DNA from: VYFG01 sp965248685
GTDB lineage: Bacteria; Pseudomonadota; Gammaproteobacteria; Arenicellales; Poriferihabitantaceae
Direction of reading: 5' to 3'
Assembly: GCA_965248685.1 (NCBI GenBank)
Contig: CBDFKC010000004.1
Location: 682,001 to 746,000 of the forward strand
DNA length: 64,000 nucleotides
Below the pieces are notes generated by a model. It worked only from the letters and a program-made list of their open reading frames with translations, made no database searches and was not told where the DNA came from. Made by a program: the position numbers and the translations under genes. Positions 24,888 through 33,517 of this stretch are shown here, piece after piece; position 1 is the first letter of the stretch; every line of letters starts with the position of its first letter.

Positions 24888-25739
24888 ATGGCCTATGAAA
24901 TAACCCTGTTAACCACCATGGCAATCAGTATTTTATTTGCCTTGAGCCTAAATTTTATTTCGGGGTTTTGCGGGCAGATCAGCCTCGGTCACGCTGCGTT
25001 TCTCGGCGCTGGCGCCTATGTCTCTGCCATGTTCACCAAGGCGGGAATACCTTTTTTACTGTCCGTTCCAGCGGCGGCGCTTGTCGCCGGCATATTCGGT
25101 TTCGCCATAGGTCTCACCAGCTTACGGGTACGCCATGACTTTCTGGCAATCACTACTATGGGGGTGGGGTTTCTATTTGTGGGTATTGTCCGGCAGCAAG
25201 AATGGCTGGGTGGAGAAATTGGGATATCCGGAATTTCGGGTAGTGGTATGAGTCGGGTTGGATTTATGTTGTTCTGCCTATCTCTGGCACTGTTGTTTGC
25301 GTTATTTTGTCTCTACGTCCGGCGCACCTGGATGGGTTTTGTATTTCAGTCCATTGCCGATGATGAGGATGTCAGCAGGGTGTTAGGTCTAGACGTTTCC
25401 CACTATAAATTAATCGCATTTACCATTGGAACTGCAATGGCCGGTGTTGCGGGGGCGCTGTACGCCCATCATTTTCGCTTTATTGGCCCAGACAGTTTTG
25501 GCTTCGTCGAATCGGTCAGTGTTCTGGCCATGGTGATCGTCGGCGGCATCGGTTCGGTATGGGGGGTGGCTCTGGCGGCTGCCGTTCTAAGTGTGTTGCC
25601 GTTATTGGTGCAATTTGTCGACGATTACAAATTGCTGCTGTACAGCGCATTATTGTTTTTGATGATGCGGTTTTCGCCAAATGGCGTCGCCGGACTGGCC
25701 AGCCAACTGGTCGGAAAACTAAGACGGAATCCGCGATGA
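24888..25739 (+). CDS. livM: Branched-chain amino acid-type ABC permease LivM
   Basis: 283 residues, highly hydrophobic with about eight membrane segments. LNFISGFCGQISLGHAAFLGAGAYVSA near the N-terminus and VESVSVLAMVIVGGIGSVWGVALAAA near the C-terminus are LivM-type motifs. It partners LivH to form the translocation path. The stop overlaps the ATG of livG (ATGA at 25736-25739), showing translational coupling. Confidence 0.93.
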   Translation: MAYEITLLTTMAISILFALSLNFISGFCGQISLGHAAFLGAGAYVSAMFTKAGIPFLLSVPAAALVAGIFGFAIGLTSLRVRHDFLAITTMGVGFLFVGIVRQQEWLGGEIGISGISGSGMSRVGFMLFCLSLALLFALFCLYVRRTWMGFVFQSIADDEDVSRVLGLDVSHYKLIAFTIGTAMAGVAGALYAHHFRFIGPDSFGFVESVSVLAMVIVGGIGSVWGVALAAAVLSVLPLLVQFVDDYKLLLYSALLFLMMRFSPNGVAGLASQLVGKLRRNPR

Positions 25740-26491
25740 ATCCGGTATTGGAGATTGAAAATCTGTCGGTACATTTCGGTGGCGTGGCTGCGGTTCAGGA
25801 TGTCTCGCTGCAAATAAATCAGGGACAAATGATCGGATTTATTGGGCCAAACGGCGCGGGAAAAACCACCTTGTTACGTGCGGTTACCGGTATTGTGCAA
25901 CCCATAAAGGGGCGTATTTTACTGGACGGAGAAAACCTTAACGGCTGGTCTATCGACCGCCGAATTCGTGGTGGGTTAGCACTCGCCCAACAGATCGTAA
26001 AACCCCATCGCAGTATGTCGATGTTGGATAACGTAGTCCTTGCCAGCGGTTCAGCCAGAACGCGTCGAGCCAGCGTATCGCTATTTGCGCTTGATCGCAG
26101 GCGTGAAACCCAACGGGCCGCGGAGTTGCTGCGCCGGGTTGGGCTGGGAGAAGTTGAACAGGCATTGCCCGGCACGTTACCTCTGGGATATTTAAAAAGA
26201 CTTGAAGTCGCCCGGGCCCTGGCCCTTGAACCCAAGTTGCTTTTGCTCGACGAACCCCTTGCCGGACTCAACCAGGCCGAAGCGAAAGACATGGCGGATC
26301 TTATTCAGGGTCTCAACCAACAAGGGCAATCCATTTTCCTGATTGAACACAATTTACGGGAAGTTACCCGAATCTGTAAGACCTTGTATGTCCAGGATAA
26401 CGGGCGACGCCTGGCCTTCGGGAGAACCGCCGAGGTTATGTCAGATGCGTTGGTGCGCGAAGCCTATCTAGGGAGCGTGGACAATGCTTGA
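25736..26491 (+). CDS. livG: Branched-chain amino acid-type ABC ATPase LivG
   Basis: 251 residues from ATG 25736; the open frame extends upstream inside livM but the family start is MNPVLEIENLSVHFGG. Walker A is GPNGAGKTTL, the signature region reads LPLGYLKRLEVARAL (a variant of LSGGQ, as is common in LivG), and Walker B is LLLLDEPLAGLN. An LivG-type helical insertion is present. It hydrolyses ATP with LivF to drive import. It overlaps livM by 4 bases and livF by 8 bases. Confidence 0.94.
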   Translation: MNPVLEIENLSVHFGGVAAVQDVSLQINQGQMIGFIGPNGAGKTTLLRAVTGIVQPIKGRILLDGENLNGWSIDRRIRGGLALAQQIVKPHRSMSMLDNVVLASGSARTRRASVSLFALDRRRETQRAAELLRRVGLGEVEQALPGTLPLGYLKRLEVARALALEPKLLLLDEPLAGLNQAEAKDMADLIQGLNQQGQSIFLIEHNLREVTRICKTLYVQDNGRRLAFGRTAEVMSDALVREAYLGSVDNA

Positions 26492-27185
26492 AGTAGCAGG
26501 ATTGAGTTGTGGCTACGATCAGTTAACCGCGGTTCGCGACTTTTCTTTTTCGGTGGAAGCGGGTTCCATTCATGCCTTGCTGGGTGCCAATGGCGCTGGA
26601 AAATCTTCCACCATTATGGCCTTGGCCGGACTGGTTCAAATGAGCGCCGGATCGATTACCTTTAACCGCGAAAACATTTCAAAGCTTTCCCCGGAACAAC
26701 GTATTCGCCACGGGATTGCTGTGGTTCCGGAAGGCCGCCGAGTATTCGCTGATTTGAGCGTGGCAGAAAACTTGCTAGTAGGCGGTCATATTGTCGATCG
26801 TGGGCAGTTACCGAAAGGAATTGACTATGCTTATTCCTGCTTTCCAAAACTACTTGAGCGTAATAATCAGAAGGCAGGATCCTTGTCCGGTGGGGAGCAG
26901 CAAATGTTGGCGATGGGAAGGGCGCTGGTATCATTCCCCAAATTATTGCTTATTGATGAATTATCTTTGGGCTTAATGCCTAAAGTAGTCGACCAGTGCT
27001 ATGCGGTCCTCGAGGAATTGAAGCAGCAAGGCATTGCGGTAGTGCTGGTCGAACAAAATACTGAGCGTGCATTATCGGTAGCGGACCGAGTCAGTATTCT
27101 GGAAGCGGGCGATCCGGTATGGTCGGGTTCCGCGGCCGAAGCAAGCAACAGCGATGTGGTGGTGTCGGCTTTCCTAGGAGTTTAA
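26484..27185 (+). CDS. livF: Branched-chain amino acid-type ABC ATPase LivF
   Basis: 233 residues. Walker A is GANGAGKSS, the ABC signature is SLSGGEQQMLAMGRAL, and Walker B is LLLIDELSLGLMP. VVPEGRRVFADLSVAENL is the LivF subgroup motif. It is the last gene of the importer set; its start overlaps the livG end by 8 bases. Its 3' end overlaps the stop of the convergent darP gene by 4 bases (27182-27185), so no terminator separates the two. Confidence 0.94.
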   Translation: MLEVAGLSCGYDQLTAVRDFSFSVEAGSIHALLGANGAGKSSTIMALAGLVQMSAGSITFNRENISKLSPEQRIRHGIAVVPEGRRVFADLSVAENLLVGGHIVDRGQLPKGIDYAYSCFPKLLERNNQKAGSLSGGEQQMLAMGRALVSFPKLLLIDELSLGLMPKVVDQCYAVLEELKQQGIAVVLVEQNTERALSVADRVSILEAGDPVWSGSAAEASNSDVVVSAFLGV

Positions 27186-27664
27186 TCTGAGGTCAGTTTG
27201 CGTAAATACTGGAACAGGATTCTTGCCGACTTTGGCGCCGCCTCTCGTTGCTGTTCGCGTTTGGCATTGCGTACCAGTTGCCGTAGATATTGCCGATCAG
27301 CTTGGTAGTGATCAACCAAATGCTGCACGGTTTCAGGATTGTCAAGTATTAGTTGCTCGCGCCAGTGTTCCAGTTGATGGAAACGTGCATTAGCCTGGGC
27401 ATCCGGTTTTTGCAGGCGGTCAAGCAGTTCCCTGGCCTGTTCCACCGGTTCTTCCGTGATCCGTTTCGAGATATAGCCGATCTGTCGTTTCAGCGCCGTT
27501 TTGGTCATTAATCTGGCACCAACAATTTCCTCAATGATCGGTTCGGATAATGGCAGCTGTTTTAGCTGATTGTGGGATATTTCTACCAATCGTCGGACAA
27601 AATCCTGCAGTGCCTTGAGTTCCCGTTTGATCTGGGATTTGCTTTTGACTTCGGCGTCGTCCAA
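27182..27664 (-). CDS. darP: Ribosome biogenesis factor DarP (YjgA, DUF615)
   Basis: 160 residues, highly charged and helical. The pattern KSKSQIKRELKALQDF near the N-terminus, the central ARLMTKTALKRQIGYISKRI and the C-terminal RQYLRQLVRNAKREQ match DarP/YjgA. This protein associates with late pre-50S particles in Escherichia coli and helps shape the peptidyl-transferase centre. Length is slightly short of the E. coli protein but complete in layout. The start lies 9 bases after the DUF1289 gene stop, so the two are likely co-transcribed. Confidence 0.9.
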   Translation of the reverse strand: MDDAEVKSKSQIKRELKALQDFVRRLVEISHNQLKQLPLSEPIIEEIVGARLMTKTALKRQIGYISKRITEEPVEQARELLDRLQKPDAQANARFHQLEHWREQLILDNPETVQHLVDHYQADRQYLRQLVRNAKREQQREAAPKSARILFQYLRKLTSD

Positions 27665-27673
27665 ATCCCGACT

Positions 27674-27931
27674 CTATTTGGTGGCCGTTTGTTTTCGAAT
27701 CTCGAGTTCTTCGAGTACCGCGAGTTTCTGTTCTCTTGTCATGATCATCCATTCCCGAATTTCGTCAGCATTGCGAAAGCAACCGACACAGAAAGGCTCA
27801 CCGTCGAATCGGCAAACTGACAGGCAGGGAGACGGGACCGTGTGATCGATTACCGGGCGCAACCTGGCCCGTCGTCTTTGCCGGTTTCGGTTGCCGGCCT
27901 GGTTCTTGGAGGTCGATTCTGTTTCGGTCAT
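27674..27931 (-). CDS. DUF1289 small zinc-ribbon-like protein
   Basis: 85 residues. After a basic, disordered N-terminus (about 30 residues) comes SPCLSVCRFDGEPFCVGCFRNADEIREWMIMTREQKLAVL. This is the DUF1289 (YdhL-like) motif with four Cys (C..C...C..C) suited to metal binding, followed by the conserved W and helix. Function of the family is unknown. It precedes darP by 9 bases. Confidence 0.85.
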   Translation of the reverse strand: MTETESTSKNQAGNRNRQRRRARLRPVIDHTVPSPCLSVCRFDGEPFCVGCFRNADEIREWMIMTREQKLAVLEELEIRKQTATK

Positions 27932-27986
27932 TTTGGTTATATAGGGTAGTTGGCCAGTATTACAATTATTTCCAGACCTCGATTAC

Positions 27987-28490
27987 CTATTTGTTCCTTA
28001 GTTCTGCTCGCTTGAAGTATTTGCCAGTTTCCCTGGTTTCGATTCCCTGTGCCACCAAAGAGTCGACAAACTTGTCCAGGTCGATCCCGCTTACATCGTT
28101 CAGCTTTATCGCGGAGTCGTCGTTTAAAACGATATGATAAACGCTCCGGTCGTCGGATGGATCGGCTTTGGCGCTACGATCAACAAAGCTGATTTCATCG
28201 AAACCAAGGGCAAATGATTGGTCCACTGTCTGATTAGGAGAATTCCAGTTTATTTGACTGTCGTCGACTCTGATTACCCATTCCCCCGCCTGTTGTCCAA
28301 GCTGCCAGGCGGTATATAGAAAGTAACCACCCACCGCCACCAGGGCCAGGCCACCAAGATTATAGGCAAGGGGCTTGCCCTTTAATTGAGCATAACCGAC
28401 AAGCAAGATTCCCCCGATCCCGATTAATGCTCCCCAAAGCTGTTGTTGCCGGGCCACATTTTCTGCACTACTGATAAACTCAAATGGCAT
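27987..28490 (-). CDS. Hypothetical inner-membrane protein
   Basis: 167 residues. Two hydrophobic helices (about residues 19-36, WGALIGIGGILLVGYAQL, and 42-62) are followed by a soluble domain of about 100 residues rich in Asp and Ser (VIRVDDSQINWNSP, GFDEISFVDRSAKADPSDDRSVY). The soluble part reads as beta strands, reminiscent of PH-like domains that follow two helices in small bacterial membrane proteins, but the match is too weak to name. It lies upstream of DUF1289 on the same strand with a 55-base gap. No family recognised. Confidence 0.6.
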   Translation of the reverse strand: MPFEFISSAENVARQQQLWGALIGIGGILLVGYAQLKGKPLAYNLGGLALVAVGGYFLYTAWQLGQQAGEWVIRVDDSQINWNSPNQTVDQSFALGFDEISFVDRSAKADPSDDRSVYHIVLNDDSAIKLNDVSGIDLDKFVDSLVAQGIETRETGKYFKRAELRNK

Positions 28491-28677
28491 ATTGGTTGAA
28501 TTCCTGTTGGTTCATCACTGTGAGTGTTAGATTTTAAATCAAGGCTCCGATCAAGCCGAAGAAACGGCATGTTCAGACGGATAAGTAATCTTATTATTAT
28601 AATATGCCAGTGTATAACATCGATATATAACGACGATGTATAGCAACGACGTAAATTTAATTAACTGGCCGTAGACA

Positions 28678-29457
28678 GTGAACAGCAAACCGACAATTCG
28701 AATATTCCACAATATGGCCCGGTCCGGGGGAACCGTTGTCGCGAAATGCATCGGCGCACTAAACCATGTTCGACTTTTTAGCGAAATACATCCTCTGGGA
28801 AATCATGTGGAATATCTGAATGTGGTTGATCAGGCCTGCCGCTGGTATGGCTTGACTTCGGCGGATCAGGTCGCCGCTAAAAGCCCATTTGTCGAAGGTG
28901 TCCAACTGGTTGATACTGCCTGTCGGCAAGCGGGTCTGACCATGGTGCTGAGAGACTGGGCCTCTATCGATTTTGTTGGAAGACTGCTGGTCGAAGATCC
29001 GGTGTATCACTTTACTTTAAACCAGGTGCTTGAACCCTATTTCGAAATTCGGGAAATTGCCCTGGTGCGTGATCCGTTGGACCTTTGGCTAAGTACCAGA
29101 AGGTTAAAGGTGTATAGCGGCAAACTGGATTCAGAGCAGTTTTTTCTTGGCTACCGACATTACGTTGAGCAATCAGCTGGAAATTTCGTTCGCTATGAAG
29201 ACTTCACCCAGGATCCGGTTTCAGCCATGGGCCAGATATGCCAGCAGCTGGTCATGGAATTCGATTCGGGATTTCTCGATCGCTGGTACCTAAACGACAA
29301 TATCACCGGGGATAATAAAAAATCCTCCCGAGGCTCTCAAGGGGATAGTGCCCATATCATCCGGCCATTGGAAAGGCGTGGAGTGGAAGACGAATTAACC
29401 CAGCAGCTTTCTCAGAATCTAGATTATCAGGCAATTAAATCCCTGCTCGGCTATTAA
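28678..29457 (+). CDS. Sulfotransferase-like P-loop protein
   Basis: 259 residues from GTG 28678. The N-terminal NMARSGGTVVAKCIGAL resembles the 5'-phosphosulfate-binding loop of PAPS-dependent sulfotransferases, and ALVRDPLDLWLSTRRL (about 129-144) resembles the 3'-phosphate-binding motif (RDPxxxxxS). FVRYEDFTQDP is also typical. It may transfer sulfate from PAPS, but many bacterial members are uncharacterised and the acceptor is unknown. Its 3' end overlaps the convergent amidotransferase gene by 23 bases. Confidence 0.75.
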   Translation: MNSKPTIRIFHNMARSGGTVVAKCIGALNHVRLFSEIHPLGNHVEYLNVVDQACRWYGLTSADQVAAKSPFVEGVQLVDTACRQAGLTMVLRDWASIDFVGRLLVEDPVYHFTLNQVLEPYFEIREIALVRDPLDLWLSTRRLKVYSGKLDSEQFFLGYRHYVEQSAGNFVRYEDFTQDPVSAMGQICQQLVMEFDSGFLDRWYLNDNITGDNKKSSRGSQGDSAHIIRPLERRGVEDELTQQLSQNLDYQAIKSLLGY

Positions 29458-30139
29458 AGAGATTGTTCAGCAGATTTTTAAACCAATTGGCCTGGGTTAC
29501 ATGGTGTTGATTCATCAGCTCAGTTTGTTGTACACGGGTCTGCGATCCCGGGGTGTCGTACATCGCCCAGTCAGCGTTTTGCCAGCGCTGAAAAACTGCC
29601 GGAGTTACTTCCGGATGAAATTGCAGTCCAAAAACTTTTTCTCCATAGCAAAATGCCTGGTTAGGAAAGCGCTCGCTGGCGGCCAGACGAGTTGAGGCGG
29701 ATGGGGTGTCGAATTCCTCGTAGTGCGCCTGGGTGACATAAAAATTATCCGGCATCCAGCTTTTTCCTGAAGCCGTCGGAGATAGGGGATAGTAGCCAAA
29801 TTCGCATTCCACAGGCGTTCTCGGTCCCACCTCGGCGCCCAGACAATGGGCGATCAATTGTCCGCCAAGGCAGATTCCCAGAAGTGGTATGTTTTTACCG
29901 ATACAGTCATCTATCCAGCGCAGCTCGTCCTTAAGGAAAGGGTATTTATCCTGTTCGCCAACATTTTGACTGCCACCATAAATAATTACCCCCGCCACCT
30001 CCGGGTCCACCGGTTTCAATACCTCACCCTGAAACGGGCAGACTAGCTGGCATTGGAAACCCTGTTCCCCGAGGTGAGCCCAGGCTAGGTCATCTCTGGC
30101 GTTATCGTGATGGTCGATTAAAATTATTTTGTCGTTCAA
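29435..30139 (-). CDS. Class I glutamine amidotransferase-like protein
   Basis: 234 residues. The nucleophile elbow is GICLGGQ with Cys90, and the His/Glu partners are in QFHPEVT (His175, Glu177), giving a complete class I triad. IIYGGSQNV and the AHYEEFD segment are also seen. Stand-alone domains like this resemble GMP synthase-type glutaminases or gamma-glutamyl peptidases such as PuuD; the specific substrate is not evident. The gene converges on the sulfotransferase-like gene with a 23-base overlap. Confidence 0.85.
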   Translation of the reverse strand: MNDKIILIDHHDNARDDLAWAHLGEQGFQCQLVCPFQGEVLKPVDPEVAGVIIYGGSQNVGEQDKYPFLKDELRWIDDCIGKNIPLLGICLGGQLIAHCLGAEVGPRTPVECEFGYYPLSPTASGKSWMPDNFYVTQAHYEEFDTPSASTRLAASERFPNQAFCYGEKVFGLQFHPEVTPAVFQRWQNADWAMYDTPGSQTRVQQTELMNQHHVTQANWFKNLLNNLFNSRAGI

Positions 30140-30168
30140 TGGCGTTGCTGTCCAGATGGTTTTTTATA

Positions 30169-30975
30169 CTAACTTCGGTTTTCTCTTGCCTCATGGATAC
30201 GTTTCCAAGCAGTTTGGATTTGATGGGTTTTTTCGTTGGCAAGCTGAATCATTTCTTCTGGCAGCCCTTTGGATACCAGTTTGTCGGGGTGGTGTTGGCT
30301 GAGCAATCGCCGGTAAGCCCGTTTGATATCTACGGTGGTGTCGTCGAATTTTACCCCGAGGATGCTATAGGACTCTTCGAGACTGATTTGATTCGATTGA
30401 CCCTGCTGATTTTGTTGTCGGGCTCCTCCTTGGACTAATTGTATAATTTGTTCCAGTTGGGCGCGGGAGAATCCAAGCTGGTCGGCCAGGGTCTGTAAAA
30501 TTTGGTTTTCTTCTGGGTCGAGTCGGTTATCGGCGAAAGCGGCCTGCACCTGGATTTCCAGAAACATTCGCAGCAACGTGGTTCGTCGATGGCATTCGGT
30601 TTTAAACTGTTGCAATACTCCAGGAAAGTCGAACTCGTCCTCTTTGCCTTGATTAAACAGCGAACGCGCCAGCTTTCTCTGCTCGGCGTTCAGTTGCATC
30701 TCACCCATAAGGGCATTCGCCAGTTCGATCTCTTCCTGGGTTACTTTGCCATCCGCTTTCGCCACATAGCCCATGATCGAGAAAGTAGCGGTGAAAAAAG
30801 CGGTTTGAATGCGCTCCTGTTGTTGCTGACTGTCCCCCGGCAGTGGCTTCCAGCCACCTGCCCTGGGAGAATTTCCGTCAAAATTGTGACCAAACGAAGC
30901 GCCCAGCAGCGCTCCCAATGGGCCACCAATAAGAAAACCCAAGGTACCGCCGATTAATTTTCCCCACCAAGCCAT
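30169..30975 (-). CDS. djlA: Membrane-anchored co-chaperone DjlA
   Basis: 268 residues. The N-terminal segment MAWWGKLIGGTLGFLIGGPLGALLGASFGHNFD has the glycine-rich membrane helix typical of DjlA. A central TerB-like helical domain follows (about 55-175; GYVAKADGKVTQEEI, AAFADNRLDPEEN). A linker rich in Gln leads to a C-terminal J domain (about 197-268) with the HPD motif in LLSQHHPDKLVSKGLPEEM. It should stimulate DnaK at the inner membrane. Length and domain order match E. coli DjlA. Confidence 0.93.
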   Translation of the reverse strand: MAWWGKLIGGTLGFLIGGPLGALLGASFGHNFDGNSPRAGGWKPLPGDSQQQQERIQTAFFTATFSIMGYVAKADGKVTQEEIELANALMGEMQLNAEQRKLARSLFNQGKEDEFDFPGVLQQFKTECHRRTTLLRMFLEIQVQAAFADNRLDPEENQILQTLADQLGFSRAQLEQIIQLVQGGARQQNQQGQSNQISLEESYSILGVKFDDTTVDIKRAYRRLLSQHHPDKLVSKGLPEEMIQLANEKTHQIQTAWKRIHEARENRS

Positions 30976-31278
30976 GCTATTGCTCTTTGTTCGTGTAAAC
31001 CGGCGATTCTATCCTGCCGCGACCACTCAAGGAATCCACCGTGGCCGCTGATCGCGACCAGTTGTTTTCAGAGCGGGCCGATTGGCACGGGAAAATTCGT
31101 GGAAATATGGAGAAAATCTACCCAAATTATTGAAATTCGACCCAATTCCCCCATGTATTGCAGCCCTAATTGATGTATTATCGCGCCCGCAATTTCGCAG
31201 GGACTTCTAGCACTATCAGGAGCCATTAGCTGGCATTTTCAGGTGCAACTTTTTACGACTTAATCCCCGGTTACCGTC
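30976..31278. other. Intergenic region between djlA and the EF-G gene
   Basis: 303 bp between divergently transcribed genes. It contains no open frame of note and no repeat or tRNA. AT-rich stretches around 31125-31185 (for example TTGATGTATTAT) may hold promoter elements for the EF-G gene, but no -35/-10 pair with good spacing could be fixed by eye. Confidence 0.4.
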
Positions 31279-33363
31279 ATGACAGATTTATCACATTATA
31301 GAAACATTGGCATCTTCGCCCACGTTGACGCGGGTAAGACCACAACAACCGAGCGTATACTCAGCCTGACTGGCAAAATTCATAAAATAGGCGAAGTTCA
31401 TGACGGCGATACAACTACCGACTTTATGGATCAGGAGCGAGAGCGCGGCATAACCATCCAGTCCGCTGCAACCAGCTGCACCTGGGACGATCATCGACTC
31501 AATATCATCGACACTCCTGGCCACGTTGACTTCACCATTGAGGTCTATCGTTCGCTAAAAGTATTGGATGGCGGAGTTGGTGTGTTCTGTGGTTCCGGGG
31601 GCGTTGAACCCCAGTCCGAAACCAACTGGCGCTATGCCAATGATTCCGAAGTTGCCAGAATCATCTTCGTCAACAAGCTTGACCGCATGGGTGCGGATTT
31701 CTACAGGGTTGTTGCCCAGATTGAGAAGGTATTAGGGGCGAATCCCATGGTGATGGTATTGCCCATTGGTATCGAAGACGATTTCACCGGCGTGGTTGAC
31801 CTGCTGACCCGCAAGGCCTGGATCTGGGACGGGTCCGGCGATCCGATGAAATATCATATTGAAGATGTACCTGCTGATCTTACCGATAAGGTCGAAGAAT
31901 ATCGCGAAAAACTGGTGGAGCTTGCGCTCGAGCAGGATGATGATGCTATGGAAAAGTATCTGGAAGGCGAGCAACCGGATATAGATACCATTAAGGCCTG
32001 CATTCGCAAGGGAACCATTAATCTGGACTTCTTCCCAACCTATTGTGGCTCTGCCTTCAAAAATAAAGGCGTACAATTGGTGTTGAATGCGGTGGTTGAT
32101 TATCTGCCAAGTCCGGTGGAAGTGAAGCCCCAGCCAGAAGTCGATCTGGAAGGCAATGAAACCGGAGAATTTGCGGTGGTCGATGTTGATCGTCCGTTGC
32201 GTGCGTTGGCCTTTAAAATTATGGATGACCGATATGGTGCATTGACGTTTATCCGAATCTATTCCGGCAAGATTGCGAAAGGAGATACCGTGCTCAATAC
32301 CTTCACCGGTAAAACTGAACGTATTGGTCGTATCGTCGAGATGCACGCGGATTCCCGGGAAGAGCTTAATTCTGCCCAGGCTGGAGATATTGTCGCAGTA
32401 CTCGGGATGAAAAACGTCCAGACCGGGCATACCCTGGCGGATGTGAAAAACCCAGCGACCCTGGAGCCCATGGTGTTCCCGGATCCGGTTATCTCGATGG
32501 CGGTATCGCCCAAGGACAAGAGCGCTTCTGAAAAAATGGGAGTCGCCATTGGCAAGATGGTGGCTGAAGATCCTTCGTTCAGGGTGGAAACCGATATTGA
32601 AAGTGGCGAAACAATTCTGAAAGGAATGGGCGAGCTTCACCTCGATATCAAAGTCGATATTCTGCGCCGGACCCATGGCGTTGACGTAACAGTTGGTAAA
32701 CCCCAAGTGGCGTACCGGGAGACCATTACCCAACGGATAGAAGATGTATATACCCACAAGAAGCAAACCGGTGGATCGGGTCAGTTCGGTAAAATTGAAT
32801 ACGTTATTGAGCCCGGTGAAACCGGTTCGGGTTATGTCTTCGAGTCCAAAGTAACAGGTGGTAACGTGCCACGAGAGTTCTGGCCAGCTATTGATAAAGG
32901 CTTCCGTGACATGATGGCTGAAGGAGTGTTAGCGGGATATCCTTGCCTCGACGTTAAAGTGGTCCTGATGGACGGTGCCTACCACGCGGTAGACTCGTCC
33001 GCAGTGGCATTTGAGATCGCAGCCAAGAGTGCTTATCGCCAGTCGATTCCCAAGGCGGGGCCTCAGTTGCTTGAACCCATCATGAAGGTTGACGTGTTTA
33101 CCCCCGAGGTTCACGTTGGTGATGTTATCGGGGACCTTAACCGTCGTCGTGGCATGATCAAATCCCAGGATGCCACGCCTACCGGTTCCCGGATTAAATC
33201 CAACGTGCCGTTGTCTGAAATGTTTGGTTACATTGGCGATTTGCGTACCATGACCTCGGGTCGCGGGCAATTCTCCATGGAGTTTGAGCACTATCTGCCT
33301 TGTCCGAGAAACATCGCGGACGTGGTCATTGCCGAAGCCGCGGAACGCAAGAATAAAAAGTAG
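31279..33363 (+). CDS. fusA: Elongation factor G, second type (EF-G2)
   Basis: 694 residues with all EF-G domains. G1 is AHVDAGKT (14-21), followed by DTPGHVDF (G3) and NKLD (G4). The start (MTDLSHYRNIGIFAHVDAG) and segments SLTGKIHKIGEVHDGDTTTDFMDQ (in part) and GVFCGSGGVEPQSETNWRYAN are those of the extra EF-G in Pseudomonas and Vibrio, not the str-operon copy. It stands alone, with no rpsL, rpsG or tuf nearby, again as expected for the paralogue. Division of labour between translocation and ribosome recycling has been described for such pairs; which role applies here is not evident. Two hairpins follow the gene. Confidence 0.93.
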   Translation: MTDLSHYRNIGIFAHVDAGKTTTTERILSLTGKIHKIGEVHDGDTTTDFMDQERERGITIQSAATSCTWDDHRLNIIDTPGHVDFTIEVYRSLKVLDGGVGVFCGSGGVEPQSETNWRYANDSEVARIIFVNKLDRMGADFYRVVAQIEKVLGANPMVMVLPIGIEDDFTGVVDLLTRKAWIWDGSGDPMKYHIEDVPADLTDKVEEYREKLVELALEQDDDAMEKYLEGEQPDIDTIKACIRKGTINLDFFPTYCGSAFKNKGVQLVLNAVVDYLPSPVEVKPQPEVDLEGNETGEFAVVDVDRPLRALAFKIMDDRYGALTFIRIYSGKIAKGDTVLNTFTGKTERIGRIVEMHADSREELNSAQAGDIVAVLGMKNVQTGHTLADVKNPATLEPMVFPDPVISMAVSPKDKSASEKMGVAIGKMVAEDPSFRVETDIESGETILKGMGELHLDIKVDILRRTHGVDVTVGKPQVAYRETITQRIEDVYTHKKQTGGSGQFGKIEYVIEPGETGSGYVFESKVTGGNVPREFWPAIDKGFRDMMAEGVLAGYPCLDVKVVLMDGAYHAVDSSAVAFEIAAKSAYRQSIPKAGPQLLEPIMKVDVFTPEVHVGDVIGDLNRRRGMIKSQDATPTGSRIKSNVPLSEMFGYIGDLRTMTSGRGQFSMEFEHYLPCPRNIADVVIAEAAERKNKK

Positions 33364-33368
33364 TGTTT

Positions 33369-33396
33369 GACCCTGGGGTTGTTAAACCACAGGGTC
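33369..33396 (+). terminator. Strong hairpin after EF-G
   Basis: GACCCTGGGGTT (33369-33380) pairs with AACCACAGGGTC (33385-33396) with one mismatch and a GTTA loop. No T tract follows directly. It starts 6 bases after the EF-G stop and probably protects the mRNA 3' end or works with the terminator at 33420-33440. Confidence 0.5.
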
Positions 33397-33419
33397 CAAA
33401 CTGCACTATCGATAGTTGG

Positions 33420-33442
33420 AACCCCGGCCCTGTCGGGGTTTT
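33420..33442 (+). terminator. Rho-independent terminator after EF-G
   Basis: AACCCCG (33420-33426) and CGGGGTT (33434-33440) form a 7-bp stem with a 7-base loop, followed by TT and an AT-rich tail. It lies between EF-G and deaD, which therefore are probably separate transcription units. Confidence 0.75.
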
Positions 33443-33517
33443 ATGTTTCATTACAGGTATACGCACAAGCGGGAAGTCATTGGGCTACCTGAAATTTGAC
33501 AAAATTAGGTATCGCAC

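Noticed and set aside
25559..25735. N-terminal extension of LivG
   Set aside because: Lies entirely inside livM in another frame; LivG homology begins at ATG 25736.
31732..32766. 344-codon minus-strand frame inside the EF-G gene
   Set aside because: Shadow of a highly conserved gene in the opposite strand; low-complexity composition and no recognisable domain.
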